Part shown: positions 8,762-18,904 of the stretch, piece by piece | Layout of the letters: each line of letters opens with the position of its first letter | Numbering within the stretch: position 1 is the stretch's first letter | NCBI GenBank assembly: GCA_036227345.1 | Contig: CP109468.1 | Span: forward strand, 1,984,001-2,048,000 | Length of the DNA: 64,000 nucleotides | DNA from: Streptomyces sp. NBC_01463 | GTDB lineage: Bacteria > Actinomycetota > Actinomycetes > Streptomycetales > Streptomycetaceae | Direction: 5' to 3' | Translations under genes and position numbers: made by a program | The notes under the pieces: model-generated | Seen by the model: the letters and a program-made list of their open reading frames with translations, nothing else | Told to the model about the DNA's origin: nothing | The model's database searches: none

Positions 8762-9682
8762 TCAGCCCGCCCTGAGGACGTCGTCCCCCGCCGCCCCCGC
8801 CAGTGCCTCCAGCACCGGGGCGATCAGCGGATGCGCCTCCGCGCCGCGGCGCACGGCGGCGAAGACGCGGCGTGTCGGGGCGCTTCCCCGTACCGGCCGG
8901 ACCACCACACCGGTCAGTGCCATCCCGCGCAGCGCGGACCGCGGGACGAGCGCCACCCCGGCGCCGGCGCCGGCCAGGGCGACCACCGCATGGAAGTCGT
9001 CCGACGAGTGTTCGAGGTTCGGGGCGAAGCCGGCGTACTCGCAGGCCAGCACGACCACGTCGTGGCACGGGTTGCCCGGGTAGGGGCCGATCCAGGCGTC
9101 CTTGGCGAGGTCGGCGACCGCGACCTGTTCCTGGTCCGCCAGCCGGTGTCCGACCGGGAGCACCGCGTCGAAGGGTTCCGAGTACAGCGCGACCCGGGTC
9201 AGCCGCCGGTCGTCCTCGCCCGGTGCGCCCCGGTACTCGACGGCGACCGCCACATCGGCCTGCCGGTCCAGGACCATCGGGACGCTGGCGTCGCCCTCGG
9301 CGTCCTGCACCCGGACCTTGATGCCGGGGGCGGTCCGGCCGAGGGCGGCGATCGCGGGGGCGAGGACCAGGCCGATGCCGGTGGCGAACGCGGCGACGGT
9401 GACCGTACCGGCGTCGCCCGCGCCGTAGGCGGCGAGCTCGGCCTCCGCCCGCTCCAGCTGGGCCAGGACCGCGTTGGTGTGGGTCAGCAGGATCTCTCCT
9501 GCGGGGGTGAGCCGGGCGCCGCGGGCGCCCCGCTCGACCAGCCGGTGTCCCGTCTCCTGCTCCAGCGCGGCGAGCTGCTGGGAGACGGCGGACGGGGTCA
9601 GATACAGCGCGGCGGCCGCGGCGGTCACCGTGCGGTGGTCCGCCACCGCCCGCAGGATGCGCAGCCGCCGTGCATCGATCAT
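8762..9682 (-). CDS. LysR family transcriptional regulator
   Basis: A 306-residue regulator. The N-terminal winged helix-turn-helix is at residues about 3-62 (RRLRILRAVADHRTVTAAAA, then LTPSAVSQQLAALEQETG), followed by the linker helix and a LysR substrate-binding domain (residues about 90-290, starting TVTVAAFATGIGLVLAPAI). It lies 42 bases downstream of kbl on the same strand, so it probably belongs to the tdh-kbl unit, although LysR regulators are more often divergent from their targets. The effector is unknown. Confidence 0.92.
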   Translation of the reverse strand: MIDARRLRILRAVADHRTVTAAAAALYLTPSAVSQQLAALEQETGHRLVERGARGARLTPAGEILLTHTNAVLAQLERAEAELAAYGAGDAGTVTVAAFATGIGLVLAPAIAALGRTAPGIKVRVQDAEGDASVPMVLDRQADVAVAVEYRGAPGEDDRRLTRVALYSEPFDAVLPVGHRLADQEQVAVADLAKDAWIGPYPGNPCHDVVVLACEYAGFAPNLEHSSDDFHAVVALAGAGAGVALVPRSALRGMALTGVVVRPVRGSAPTRRVFAAVRRGAEAHPLIAPVLEALAGAAGDDVLRAG

Positions 9683-9724
9683 GTGCCCTATTGTCCCAGG
9701 TCGCGGAGGGCTCCCCCGTCGCGG

Positions 9725-10918
9725 CTACGCCTCCAGGGCCGCCCGCGCGTCGACGAACGCGTCGACCGCGCGGTTCACGTCCGCCGTGGAGTGGGCCGCG
9801 GAGAGCTGGACGCGGATGCGGGCCGCGCCCTGCGGGACGACCGGGTACGAGAACCCGATCACGTACACACCGCGCTCCAGGAGCAGCTCCGCCATCCGGC
9901 CTGCCTTCGCCGCGTCCCCGATCATCACGGGGGCGATGGCGTGGTCGCCGGGCAGGACATCGAAGCCTTCCTCGGTCATCCGGGTGCGGAAGAGCGCGGT
10001 GTTGGCGTTGAGCTGCTCGCGCAGGTCGCCCGCGGACTCCAGCAGGTCGATGACCTTCAGCGAGGCCGCCGCGATGACCGGGGCGAGCGAGTTGGAGAAG
10101 AGGTACGGGCGCGAGCGCTGGCGCAGCAGGGAGACGATCTCGGCGCGGGCGGCCACGTAACCGCCGGAGGCGCCGCCGAGCGCCTTGCCGAGCGTGCCGG
10201 TGATGATGTCGACGCGGTCCATCACGTCGTGCAGTTCGGGAGTGCCGCGGCCGCCGGGGCCGACGAAGCCGACCGCGTGCGAGTCGTCGACCATGACCAT
10301 GGCGTCGTAGCGCTCGGCCAGGTCGCAGATCTCGCGCAGCGGGGCGACGTACCCGTCCATGGAGAACACGCCGTCGGTGACGACGAGCCGGCGCCGGGCC
10401 CCGGACGCCTCCTTGAGCTGCTTCTCCAGGTCGGCCATGTCGCGGTTGGCGTAGCGGAAGCGCTTGGCCTTGCACAGCCGGATGCCGTCGATGATCGAGG
10501 CGTGGTTGAGGGCGTCGGAGATGACCGCGTCCTCCGGGCCGAGGACGGTCTCGAAGACTCCGCCGTTGGCGTCGAAGCAGGACGAGTAGAGGATCGTGTC
10601 CTCCTGGCCCAGGAAGGAGGAGAGCCGCTGCTCCAGCTCCTTGTGGACCTCCTGGGTGCCGCAGATGAAACGGACCGAGGCCATGCCGTAGCCCCAGCGG
10701 TCCAGCGCCTCGTGCGCGGCGGCGATCACGTCGGGGTGGTCGGCCAGGCCCAGGTAGTTGTTGGCGCAGAAGTTCAGCACCTCGCCGGGGCGGCCACCGG
10801 CGGTGACGGCCACGGTCGCGGACTGCGGGGTGCCGATGACGCGCTCGGGCTTGTGCAGCCCGGCTGCCTCGATCTCTTCGAGGGTGGTGCGCATGTCGTC
10901 GCGTACGGAGTCGAACAT
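9725..10918 (-). CDS. kbl: glycine C-acetyltransferase (2-amino-3-ketobutyrate CoA ligase)
   Basis: A 397-residue PLP-dependent enzyme of the alpha-oxoamine synthase family. It splits 2-amino-3-oxobutyrate with CoA into glycine and acetyl-CoA, the second step of threonine breakdown. Visible motifs are [14 protein letters not shown], the substrate-binding [19 protein letters not shown] (the aspartate that holds the PLP ring nitrogen) and the Schiff-base lysine K245 in [13 protein letters not shown]. It lies 38 bases downstream of tdh, which makes the substrate, so the two form an operon. Confidence 0.97.
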   Translation of the reverse strand: MFDSVRDDMRTTLEEIEAAGLHKPERVIGTPQSATVAVTAGGRPGEVLNFCANNYLGLADHPDVIAAAHEALDRWGYGMASVRFICGTQEVHKELEQRLSSFLGQEDTILYSSCFDANGGVFETVLGPEDAVISDALNHASIIDGIRLCKAKRFRYANRDMADLEKQLKEASGARRRLVVTDGVFSMDGYVAPLREICDLAERYDAMVMVDDSHAVGFVGPGGRGTPELHDVMDRVDIITGTLGKALGGASGGYVAARAEIVSLLRQRSRPYLFSNSLAPVIAAASLKVIDLLESAGDLREQLNANTALFRTRMTEEGFDVLPGDHAIAPVMIGDAAKAGRMAELLLERGVYVIGFSYPVVPQGAARIRVQLSAAHSTADVNRAVDAFVDARAALEA

Positions 10919-10956
10919 GAGGGAATCTCCCGGCTGGGTGCGGAGGCGGTAGGAGG

Positions 10957-11985
10957 TCAGACGGTCCAGTCGAGGATGACCTTGCCGCCGCGTCCGCTCG
11001 CCGCGTCGTCGAAGGCCGCCTCGAAGTCGCGGTAGCCGTACCTGCCGGTGATCACGGGGGCGAGGTCGAGACCGCCCTCCAGCAGGACGGACATGGCGTA
11101 CCAGGTCTCGTACATCTCGCGGCCGTAGATGCCCTTGATCGTGATCATGGAGGTGACGATCCGGGACCAGTCGACGGCGAACTCGTCGGACGGCAGTCCG
11201 AGCATCGCGATCCGGCCGCCGTGCGTCATGTTCGCGATCATGTCGCGCATCGCCTCGGGGCGGCCGGACATCTCCAGGCCGATGTCGAAGCCCTCGCGCA
11301 GGCCCAGCTTCTGCTGGCCGTCGGCGATGGTCTGCTCACCGACGTTGAGCGCGAGGCTGACGCCGACCTTGCGGGCCAGGTCGAGACGGGCCTCGCTGAC
11401 GTCGGTGATCATGACGTTGCGGGCTCCGGCGTGCTTGGCGACGGCGGCGGCCATGATGCCGATCGGGCCTGCGCCGGTGATCAGGACGTCCTCGCCGACC
11501 AGCGGGAACGACAGTGCGGTGTGCACGGCGTTGCCGAACGGGTCGAAGATCGCGGCGACGTCCAGGTCCACGGGGACGCGGTGCACCCAGACGTTGGACG
11601 CGGGCAGCGCGACGTACTCGGCGAAGGCCCCGTCGCGGCCGACGCCGAGCCCCACGGTGGAGCGGCAGAGGTGACGGCGGCCGGCCAGACAGTTGCGGCA
11701 CTTGCCGCACACCAGGTGGCCCTCGCCGCTGACCAGGTCGCCGACGGCGATGTCGACGACGTCCGCGCCGATCGCGGCGACCTCTCCGACGAACTCGTGG
11801 CCGAGGACGAGCGGCGTCTTCACGGCCTGCTGCGCCCAGCCGTCGTAGTTGCGGATGTGCAGGTCGGTGCCGCAGATGCCGGTGCGGAGCACCTTGATCA
11901 GCACGTCCGAGGGGCCGGTCTCCGGCTCGGGCACGTCCATCAGCCAGAGTCCCGGCTCGGCCTTCTGCTTCACGAGTGCCTTCAC
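10957..11985 (-). CDS. tdh: L-threonine 3-dehydrogenase
   Basis: A 342-residue zinc-dependent medium-chain dehydrogenase that oxidises threonine to 2-amino-3-oxobutyrate with NAD. The catalytic zinc ligands are C38 in GICGTDLHI and the histidine of LGHEFVGE. The structural zinc lobe is [15 protein letters not shown]. The Rossmann fold carries [20 protein letters not shown], and FDIGLEMSG is typical of Tdh. The start is GTG, preceded by AGGGAG. The 271 bases upstream must hold the operon promoter. kbl and a LysR gene follow. Confidence 0.97.
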   Translation of the reverse strand: MKALVKQKAEPGLWLMDVPEPETGPSDVLIKVLRTGICGTDLHIRNYDGWAQQAVKTPLVLGHEFVGEVAAIGADVVDIAVGDLVSGEGHLVCGKCRNCLAGRRHLCRSTVGLGVGRDGAFAEYVALPASNVWVHRVPVDLDVAAIFDPFGNAVHTALSFPLVGEDVLITGAGPIGIMAAAVAKHAGARNVMITDVSEARLDLARKVGVSLALNVGEQTIADGQQKLGLREGFDIGLEMSGRPEAMRDMIANMTHGGRIAMLGLPSDEFAVDWSRIVTSMITIKGIYGREMYETWYAMSVLLEGGLDLAPVITGRYGYRDFEAAFDDAASGRGGKVILDWTV

Positions 11986-12256
11986 GGCTGCGGCTCCCTG
12001 TACCTGGTGCGGCGTTGATGTCCCCGGGCCGGGGGCATGCCAGAGGAAGCCTGCGGCCCGGGGAAGTATGAGAGGGACTGCGTGGCAGCGCGCTCGGCCG
12101 GCTGCCGCGCACCATCCTCCGCCGTCACGGAGAAATCTGCCGTACCCCGCGCCCCAGGTCCATCGAGGTTTTCTTAAGCGCGCCCGCAGCTTGGCTTCAC
12201 GCCGTGCCGTACGGGCCCCGCGGGCGCCTGCTCCATCCGGGGGACGCGCCGGCCCG

Positions 12257-13093
12257 TCACCCCTTCCGCAGGAACTGCCTGAGGTGGCGGGTCAGCACGT
12301 CCGGCCGGTCCTCCGGGATCAGGGTGTAGCTGTCCGCGATCTCCACCAGTTCGCCCCGGGGCAGCAGTCCGGCCAGTCGGCGTCCGTGTTCCGGCGGCAT
12401 GACCCGGTCCTCCGACGCCCAGGCGACGAGCGCCGGACGGTCGAAGGTGCGCAGGGCCTCCGCCCAGCGCAGCAGCTCGGCCTTCGGCGGCACGCCCAGG
12501 ACGTACTTCCGCAGGTCCCGGCGGATCTCCCGGGAGGTCCACAGCGGCCGGAACCAGCCGTCCATCACCGCGTCGGGCACCGGCCGCTTGGTCATCCGGC
12601 CCCAGGTCATCGGCAGCCGCCGCACCGGCTTGAGCTTCAGCAGGGTGAAGGCCAGCTTCAGGCCGCCGGGCATCCGGGCGGAGGCGTAGAGATTGCTGCC
12701 GGGCAGTCCGGGCGGAAAGTTGTCGAAGGCCTCGCAGGAGGTGATGACCAGCTTGCCGATCCGCTGGTCGCGGCCGTCCGCGACCAGGGCCTGGGCGCCG
12801 CCCCAGTCGTTCATGACCAGGGTGACGTCGGTGAGACCGAGCGCTTCGAGGAACTCCGCGACCAGCCGTGCGACACCGAGGACCGACAGGTCCGCGTCCG
12901 GCCGCATCGGCCGGCGGTGGCCGCCGAGCGGCAGCGTCGGCACGATGCACCGGTGGCCGTCCCGCAGATCCGCGACGACGTGCCGCCACAGCGAGCCGTC
13001 CATCGCCACGCCGTGCAGCAGGACCACGACCGGCCCGTCACCGCCGGTGTCCTCGTACTCCACGACGCCCGCGGAAAGCTCCAACTCGGCCAT
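12257..13093 (-). CDS. alpha/beta hydrolase, haloalkane dehalogenase / epoxide hydrolase type, atypical His site
   Basis: A 278-residue alpha/beta hydrolase. The oxyanion-hole motif is [15 protein letters not shown]. The nucleophile elbow reads [11 protein letters not shown], so the nucleophile is aspartate as in haloalkane dehalogenases and epoxide hydrolases, not serine. A cap region follows. The place where the catalytic histidine is expected (normally D-S-G-H-F) reads [12 protein letters not shown], so the histidine appears to be missing and activity is doubtful. The ATG at 13093 follows AGAGGAG by 6 bases. It lies 20 bases downstream of the kinase gene and so may be the last gene of that operon. 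Confidence 0.85.
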   Translation of the reverse strand: MAELELSAGVVEYEDTGGDGPVVVLLHGVAMDGSLWRHVVADLRDGHRCIVPTLPLGGHRRPMRPDADLSVLGVARLVAEFLEALGLTDVTLVMNDWGGAQALVADGRDQRIGKLVITSCEAFDNFPPGLPGSNLYASARMPGGLKLAFTLLKLKPVRRLPMTWGRMTKRPVPDAVMDGWFRPLWTSREIRRDLRKYVLGVPPKAELLRWAEALRTFDRPALVAWASEDRVMPPEHGRRLAGLLPRGELVEIADSYTLIPEDRPDVLTRHLRQFLRKG

Positions 13094-13113
13094 TCGGTAC
13101 TCCTCTTCGACGA

Positions 13114-15216
13114 TCACACCGATGTGTACGGTCCCAGGAAACGGGCCCGTCCGCCGTCCACCCGGTAGAGAAAGATGCCGTCCTCGTACCGCACCTGGTG
13201 GAACGCGTAGAAGGACAGCCGCCGGGTGATGCCCCGGTAGTCGGTACGGAGGATGCGCGCGGCCATCCCGTCGCGCGCGGCGGCGTCGGGGTCAGCGGAG
13301 CGGCCGGCCCTCGCGATCAGGCCCACCGCGTCGTACGTCTCGGCGGCCCAGGTGGCGGGCGGCGAGCCGAACCGTTCGCGGTGTGCCGCGGTGAAGGCCT
13401 TCGCCGGCGCCAGGGCCGACGGGTCGGTGTACGCCTCGGCGAAGACCCAGCCCTCTGCGGCCCTGCCGGCGTCCCGGAGGAAGGCCGGGGTGAGGACGGG
13501 GCCGGTGGACAGGCCGGTTCCGGTGAAGCCGGCGGCGGCGAGGTCCTTGGCGCAGCGGGCGGCCCGGGCGGCGGACGTGCCGGCGTAGACGACCGCGCCG
13601 GCTCCGTCGGCGACCGCGGCCCGGGCTGCCGGGGCGAAGGTGCGGGCGGTGGCCGCGACGGTGTGCACGGTGATCGTGGTGCCCTTCAGGGTCTTCGGCA
13701 GCCGGTCCCGGATGGCCCAGCTGCCCTCCGGGTCCGCGAGGTCCTCGATGACGGCGAAGTGCTCGACGGGCTCGATGTACGCCAGGTGGCGGGTCACTCC
13801 CAGGGCCAGTGATACGTCGAACGGCCGCAGCACGAAGAGGGACTTGGCCGTCGACGTCTCCGCCGTGGTGGAGCCGGCCGCGACGACGACCTGGGCCAGA
13901 CCGGCCTTCGCGTAGCGGCTGACGACGGCCTCGGTGGCGACGGGGCCGGTGGGGCCGATGACGGCGAGCATCCGGGGGTCGGCGGTGATCCGGTCGGCGA
14001 CCCGGCTGGCGCGGGCGGCGTCACCCGCGTCGTCCTCGGTGTGCAGGACGAGCGTGAACGCCTTGTCCTTGCGGGCGTTGTGGTCGTCGACCGCGAGCAG
14101 GGCCCCTCGCTGGTGGGCGAGACCGACGGCCTTTCCCGGTCCTGTCAGGTCCGCGTGCAGGGCGATCCGGTACGCGGGAAGCGCCCGGGGGGCGGCTCCG
14201 GTGCCGCCGCCGCGGGCGGCCGTCACCCAGGCGGCGGCTCCCCCGCCGGCGAGGAGGACGGCGCCGGCGGCTCCCGCGGTGAGCAGGCGCCTGCGGGTCG
14301 GGCGCGGCGGTCCGGGTTGCTGGACGACGGTGGGCGGTTCGGGGTCGGGGAGGGCGAGGGCGGCGGCGGAGCGTTCGGCGACGGCGGTGGCCAGCCCCGG
14401 CACCTCCCAGTGCGCGCCGCCTCCCGTGAGCCGGTCCGCGACCTCCCAGGGAGTCGGCCGGTCCGCGGGGTCCTTGGCCAGACAGTCCGCGAGGAGGGGC
14501 AGCAGCCCGGCCGGCACCGCCGACAGGTCCGGCTCCTCGTGGACGGTGCGGAAGAGCAGTCCGGCGGGGGTGCCGGCTCCGAACGGCCGCCGCCCGGTGG
14601 CCGCGTACACGAGGACGCAGCCCAGCGAGAACACGTCGCAGGCAGGTCCGAGCGGTCCCGCCGACGCCTGTTCCGGGGCCAGGAAGCCGGGGGTGCCGAT
14701 CACCGCACCGGTGGCGGTGAGGGCGGTGGCGCCCTCGTGGCGGGCGATGCCGAAGTCGATGAGGCGGGGGCCGTCGAGCGCGAGGAGGACGTTGCCGGGT
14801 TTGACGTCGCGGTGCACGAGGCCAGCGTCGTGGACGGCGGCGAGCGCCTCGGCGAGGCGGGCGCCGAGCGCCCCGACCGTGGCGACGGGCAGGGGTCCGC
14901 GCGCCTCGACGGCCTCGCCGAGCGAGGGGCCGGGGACGAAGGCGGTGGCCAGCCAGGGTTCACGGGCCTCGGGGTCGGTTCCGGTCACCGGGACCACCCA
15001 CGGTCCGGTGACCCGGCCCGCGGCCTCGGCCTCGCGCCGGAACCGGGCCCGGAATCCGGGGTCGGCGGCGTGCTCGGCGCGGATCACCTTCACGGCGGCG
15101 AGCGCCCCGCCGGCCGAGCGCGCCAGGTAGACCACGCCCATGCCGCCGGCGCCGAGCCGGACGAGGGTGCGGAACTCACCGACGGTGCGCGGGTCCTGCG
15201 AGGTGAGCGGCTTCAT
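13114..15216 (-). CDS. Ser/Thr protein kinase fused to extracellular ABC-type solute-binding domain (copy 1)
   Basis: A 700-residue receptor kinase. The kinase domain (about 14-275) has the glycine loop LGAGGMGVVYLAR, ATP lysine K43, catalytic D138 in HRDVKPGN and DFGIAR with D155, so it should be active. A transmembrane segment follows at about 312-335 (after RPTRRRLL). Residues about 350-700 form a type 1 periplasmic-binding fold (YRIALHADLTGPGKAVG, VAVIGPTGPVATEA) like LivK or Leu/Ile/Val receptors. The binding domain would lie outside, so ligand binding may control the inside kinase. It is 6 bases from its paralogue at 15223-17376, which points to tandem duplication. Confidence 0.93.
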   Translation of the reverse strand: MKPLTSQDPRTVGEFRTLVRLGAGGMGVVYLARSAGGALAAVKVIRAEHAADPGFRARFRREAEAAGRVTGPWVVPVTGTDPEAREPWLATAFVPGPSLGEAVEARGPLPVATVGALGARLAEALAAVHDAGLVHRDVKPGNVLLALDGPRLIDFGIARHEGATALTATGAVIGTPGFLAPEQASAGPLGPACDVFSLGCVLVYAATGRRPFGAGTPAGLLFRTVHEEPDLSAVPAGLLPLLADCLAKDPADRPTPWEVADRLTGGGAHWEVPGLATAVAERSAAALALPDPEPPTVVQQPGPPRPTRRRLLTAGAAGAVLLAGGGAAAWVTAARGGGTGAAPRALPAYRIALHADLTGPGKAVGLAHQRGALLAVDDHNARKDKAFTLVLHTEDDAGDAARASRVADRITADPRMLAVIGPTGPVATEAVVSRYAKAGLAQVVVAAGSTTAETSTAKSLFVLRPFDVSLALGVTRHLAYIEPVEHFAVIEDLADPEGSWAIRDRLPKTLKGTTITVHTVAATARTFAPAARAAVADGAGAVVYAGTSAARAARCAKDLAAAGFTGTGLSTGPVLTPAFLRDAGRAAEGWVFAEAYTDPSALAPAKAFTAAHRERFGSPPATWAAETYDAVGLIARAGRSADPDAAARDGMAARILRTDYRGITRRLSFYAFHQVRYEDGIFLYRVDGGRARFLGPYTSV

Positions 15217-15222
15217 GCCGGA

Positions 15223-17376
15223 TCAGGCCGTGGCCTTCGGCGCGGCGCCGAGGTACACGTAGCGCCCGTCCCGCACGCCGTAGAGGTAGGCGTCGTCGCC
15301 CTTGAGCCGGTGGTCCTCGTCGAAGGCGTACGTGCGCGAGACGCCCCGGTACGAGGATGCGGCGATCCTCGTGACGATCGCGCTGCGGGCCGGGCGCTTC
15401 GGACCTGCCGGTCCTTTGGCGAGGGCGGTCACGGCGGCGATCACGATCCCGGCCGCGTCGTACGCCTCGGCGGCCCAGTGCGCGGGCGCGGTGTCGTGGG
15501 CGGCGCGGTGGGCCGCGGCGAACTTCCCGGCCGCGGGTGTCGTCGCGTCGAGGTAGGGCGCGGTGAACTCCCAGTTCTCGGCGGCCTGTCCGGCGTCCGC
15601 GAGGAAGCGTGCGTCCATCGCCGTGTGCATGGCCATCCGGGGGCCCTTGAAGCCGGTGGCCGCCAGAGCGCGTGCGGTGCGGGCGGCGCCGGCGGTGTCC
15701 CCGGCGTAGAAGAGGGCGTCGCTGGCGTGCGCGAGCATGTCCTCGACCACGGGTGCCAGGTCCCGCGTGCCGGCCGGGATGACCCGCGGATAGGTGGTCC
15801 CGGTGGTGATCTGGCCGGTCATCAGATTGGTCAGGTAGCCGACCTGGTAGGCGGACTGGCCGCCGGCCCGGTCGAGCAGCACGCCGAGCCGTTCGACATC
15901 GGGCCGCAGCACGAGCCGTCTGATGACCGGCTGGGCCAGGACCGCTTCGGATGGCGCCGCCTGGAAGAACGACTTCCTGGACCGGGCGGCGTAGGTGAGC
16001 TGGAGCGAGGACACGGTGATGAGGGGCAGCATCGCCTCGTCGTACGTGCCGAGGACGGCCTCCGTCGCGGCGTCACCGGTCGGGCCGACGACGGCGAGCA
16101 CATCGCGGTCGCGGGCGAACTGCCCGGCGGCCTTCACCGCGCGGGCGGTGTCGCCCCCGTCGTCGAGCGCCTTGACGGAGAGTGTGAAGGGTTTGTCCTT
16201 GCGGGCGTTGAACTGCTCGACGGCCAGCCGGACCCCGCGCTCCTGGGCCTGTCCCGCGGCTTTCCGCGGCCCCGTCAGATCGGCCTGCACACCGATGGTC
16301 CAGGCCCGCTCGCCGGGTTTGGCGATGGCGTGGATGTCCGTGTCCTCGACCAGCCACTCCCGGACGGCGAACGCGGCGCCCGTCACAGCCACCGCCGCGG
16401 CGCCGGCGAACAGCAGGACCCCGCGCCGGCTGGGACCGGTGGCGGACGCGGCCGCCCCTTCCGCCGCGAGCGTGGGGTCGATGCCGGGCAGCTCCAGCAT
16501 GGCGGCGGACCGGTCGGCGATGAGCGCCACGACGTCCTCGGGCAGCCAGTCGACGGTGCCGTGGGGCGCGTCCTCGGTGATCCGGGTGTCGAGCTCCGCC
16601 GCGGTGGGCCGTGCGCCGGGGTCCTTGGCCAGCAGGGCGGTGAGCAGCGCGTGGAGTCCGGGGTCGTCGACCCCCGCGAGATCGGGCTCGTCGTGGACGG
16701 TCCGGTAGAGCAGTGCCTCGACGGCCCCGCTGCCGTAGGGGGGCCTTCCGGTCGCGGCGTACGCCAGGAGGCAGCCGAGGGAGAAGACGTCGCTCGCGGG
16801 TCCGGCGGCCGTGCCGTCCCCGGTGGCCTGTTCCGGCGAGAGGAAGCCCGGGGTCCCGACCACGAGGCCGGTGGCGGTGAGCGCGGTGGCGTCGGCGGCC
16901 CGGGCGATGCCGAAGTCGATCAGGCGCGGCCCGTCGACGGTCAGCAGGACGTTGCCGGGCTTGACGTCGCGGTGGACGAGGCCCGCCGCGTGCACGGCGG
17001 TCAGGGCGCGGGCGAGCAGCCGCCCGAGCACCCGGACGCTGCGCGCGGGCAGCGGGCCGCAGCGGGCGACGGCCTCCGCCAGCGCGGGGCCGGGCACGAA
17101 CGCGGTGGCCAGCCAGGGGTGTTCGCCCTCCGTCTCGGCGCCGGTGACCGGCACGGCCCAGGGGCTCTCCACCCGGCGGGCGGCCTCGACCTCGCGCCTG
17201 AACCGGGTCCGGAAGTCGTCGTCGGCGGCGTACTCGGGCAGGATCACCTTGATCGCGGCCAGGGCGCCGGTGTCCGTGCGGCCGAGGTAGACGACTCCCA
17301 TGCCGCCGGCACCGAGCCGCCCGAGCAGCCGGTGTCCGCCGATCCGCGGGGGGTCGGAGGGGCGCAGCTTCTCCAT
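15223..17376 (-). CDS. Ser/Thr protein kinase fused to extracellular ABC-type solute-binding domain (copy 2)
   Basis: A 717-residue paralogue of the next gene, with the same order: kinase (K43, D137 in HRDVKPGN, D154 in DFGIARA), one membrane segment near 310-330 (GVLLFAGAAAVAVTGAAFAV) and a LivK-type binding domain (WTIGVQADLTGPRKAAG, VLAVVGPTGDAATEAVLG). The ATG at 17376 is preferred to the GTG one codon earlier; GGAG lies upstream of both. It is 16 bases from the upstream lipoprotein gene. The two binding domains differ well beyond conserved motifs, so they may sense different ligands. The ligand class is unknown; amino acids are the family norm. Confidence 0.93.
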   Translation of the reverse strand: MEKLRPSDPPRIGGHRLLGRLGAGGMGVVYLGRTDTGALAAIKVILPEYAADDDFRTRFRREVEAARRVESPWAVPVTGAETEGEHPWLATAFVPGPALAEAVARCGPLPARSVRVLGRLLARALTAVHAAGLVHRDVKPGNVLLTVDGPRLIDFGIARAADATALTATGLVVGTPGFLSPEQATGDGTAAGPASDVFSLGCLLAYAATGRPPYGSGAVEALLYRTVHDEPDLAGVDDPGLHALLTALLAKDPGARPTAAELDTRITEDAPHGTVDWLPEDVVALIADRSAAMLELPGIDPTLAAEGAAASATGPSRRGVLLFAGAAAVAVTGAAFAVREWLVEDTDIHAIAKPGERAWTIGVQADLTGPRKAAGQAQERGVRLAVEQFNARKDKPFTLSVKALDDGGDTARAVKAAGQFARDRDVLAVVGPTGDAATEAVLGTYDEAMLPLITVSSLQLTYAARSRKSFFQAAPSEAVLAQPVIRRLVLRPDVERLGVLLDRAGGQSAYQVGYLTNLMTGQITTGTTYPRVIPAGTRDLAPVVEDMLAHASDALFYAGDTAGAARTARALAATGFKGPRMAMHTAMDARFLADAGQAAENWEFTAPYLDATTPAAGKFAAAHRAAHDTAPAHWAAEAYDAAGIVIAAVTALAKGPAGPKRPARSAIVTRIAASSYRGVSRTYAFDEDHRLKGDDAYLYGVRDGRYVYLGAAPKATA

Positions 17377-17392
17377 CACGCTCTCCGCTCTC

Positions 17393-18208
17393 TCAGCTCT
17401 TCTTCTCGACCGCGGCCTTGATCCGCAGCAGCATGGCGGAATGCGCCCGGTCCGTCAGCACGTCGATCTCCTGCTGGCTCCAGCCCCTGGCCCCCTTGCC
17501 GGTCACCGCCACGGTGAACTGGAGGCTCTGCGACTGGTACCAGGAGTACGGGTAGGGACCGCCGCCGAGCTCGGCGTTCCGGTACTGGCCCGACTCGAGC
17601 AGGGTGTCCTCGGCGCTGACCTGTCCGGCTTCCCCCTGTCCCAGGGAGGACGCGATCATCGACCCGATCAGTTCGCCCTGCCGCAGTTGCTGGGTGGGGC
17701 AGCGCATCGTCTCCTCCACCGATTCGGCCATCTCCCACCGGGCGTCGTCGCGGGTGCGGTGCACGGTGACGACGGCGGAGAGCCGCATCGGCCCCTTGCC
17801 GTCCGCCGCGGGCACCTCGAAGGAACGGCTGCGGGTGGCGAGCACGCCGGCCGCCGGTTTCTTCTGCTGCCAGACGCAGTCGGTGCCGAGGACCGGCCAG
17901 GTGGCCGGATCGCTCTCGTACGGGCTCCGCTTGACCACGCCGGGGCCGAAGGCGGCGGGCTCGGCGATGACCCGGCCGATGAGGTCGAGCGCCTCCTTGC
18001 GGGACGCGGGAAGTTTGGCCGGGTCCGCGTCGATGTCGCCGGTGTCCTCGGGGCCGGGTCCGGGGCCGGGTTCCGCACGGGCGCTGCCGCTCGCCGAGGC
18101 GCTCTCCCCCGCGCCGTCCGGACTCCCGCCACCGCCGGAACAGGCCACCAGCACCAGGGGTGCCAGCATCACCATTCCGTATCTGCGTATCGCCCCGCCG
18201 CACGCCAC
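17393..18208 (-). CDS. secreted lipoprotein of unknown function, first gene of kinase operon
   Basis: A 271-residue lipoprotein. The short signal peptide ends in the lipobox LVAC with C23 as lipidated residue, followed by a Gly/Ser/Pro/Ala-rich tether to about residue 60. The rest is a globular domain with one further cysteine near the middle (GTDCVW) and one in MRCPTQQLRQG, which may pair. I do not recognise the family. It is the promoter-proximal gene of an operon with the two kinase-binding-protein fusions (16 and 6 base gaps), so it may be an accessory or ligand-presenting factor for them. The start used is GTG; an in-frame ATG 11 codons later also gives a signal peptide. Confidence 0.8.
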   Translation of the reverse strand: MACGGAIRRYGMVMLAPLVLVACSGGGGSPDGAGESASASGSARAEPGPGPGPEDTGDIDADPAKLPASRKEALDLIGRVIAEPAAFGPGVVKRSPYESDPATWPVLGTDCVWQQKKPAAGVLATRSRSFEVPAADGKGPMRLSAVVTVHRTRDDARWEMAESVEETMRCPTQQLRQGELIGSMIASSLGQGEAGQVSAEDTLLESGQYRNAELGGGPYPYSWYQSQSLQFTVAVTGKGARGWSQQEIDVLTDRAHSAMLLRIKAAVEKKS

Positions 18209-18385
18209 GATCGGCCACCCCGTCTCCCGGAAGATCGCCCCGATCCTATGATCGCGGGCCGTCCGGGAGGCGGGAGGAGGCGAAACTGTTGCGTCATCAG
18301 GACGTCGCGGCGACCTTCCGTGACGCCAACTCCCCTGCGGTGGAAGGGCCTTGGCCGGTGACGCCGCGGGCGGCCTCCAGTCCGG

Positions 18386-18832
18386 TCAGTCCCGCGGCCA
18401 GGGCCGCCCGTCGAGGCGTTCGATGTCCCGGTTCAGGCGGGCGAGGCCGTCCGCGAACAGGGCCGCCTCCTCCGGGGTCCACTCGGCCAGGACCCGCTGC
18501 AGGCCTTCCCGGTTCTCGGCCCGGTCTTTGTCGAGCCGGTGCTCACCCTCGGCCGTGATGGCGAACTTCCGGGCGATCCCGCCGTCCGGGTCGGGGATGC
18601 GCTCGACGACTCCGACGCGGAGCATCGCTGCGGTCTGCCGGTTCAGCGTGGAGGTGTCGAGGCCGAAGGCGTCACGCAGCTGGCCGATGGACATCGGACC
18701 CTGGGCCCGGATGCGGCTGAGGAGGATGTAGGCGCTCCGGTCGAGCCGCCCGCCGCCCCGCGAGGTCAGCAGACTCATGTGCCGCCCGAGAAGCATCGTC
18801 TCGAACTCGATCCGGTCCACAGGCATGTCCAC
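18386..18832 (-). CDS. MarR family transcriptional regulator
   Basis: A 148-residue winged-helix regulator. The DNA-binding domain is at about 40-105: LDRSAYILLSRI, then MSIGQLRDAFGLDTSTLNRQTAAML as helix-turn-helix, and VERIPDPDGGIARKFAITAEG as the wing. C-terminal helices should form the dimer. The start GTG at 18832 lies 6 bases after AAGGAG; the ATG two codons later is possible. The upstream region has inverted repeats of MarR-operator type at 18905-18957, so autoregulation is likely. Confidence 0.9.
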   Translation of the reverse strand: MDMPVDRIEFETMLLGRHMSLLTSRGGGRLDRSAYILLSRIRAQGPMSIGQLRDAFGLDTSTLNRQTAAMLRVGVVERIPDPDGGIARKFAITAEGEHRLDKDRAENREGLQRVLAEWTPEEAALFADGLARLNRDIERLDGRPWPRD

Positions 18833-18904
18833 GCGGGGCTCCTTCGACTGCCGGGCTCGCCTCCCCGCGGGGCGGGCGACCTCTTTTGTACATATATACC
18901 ACAG

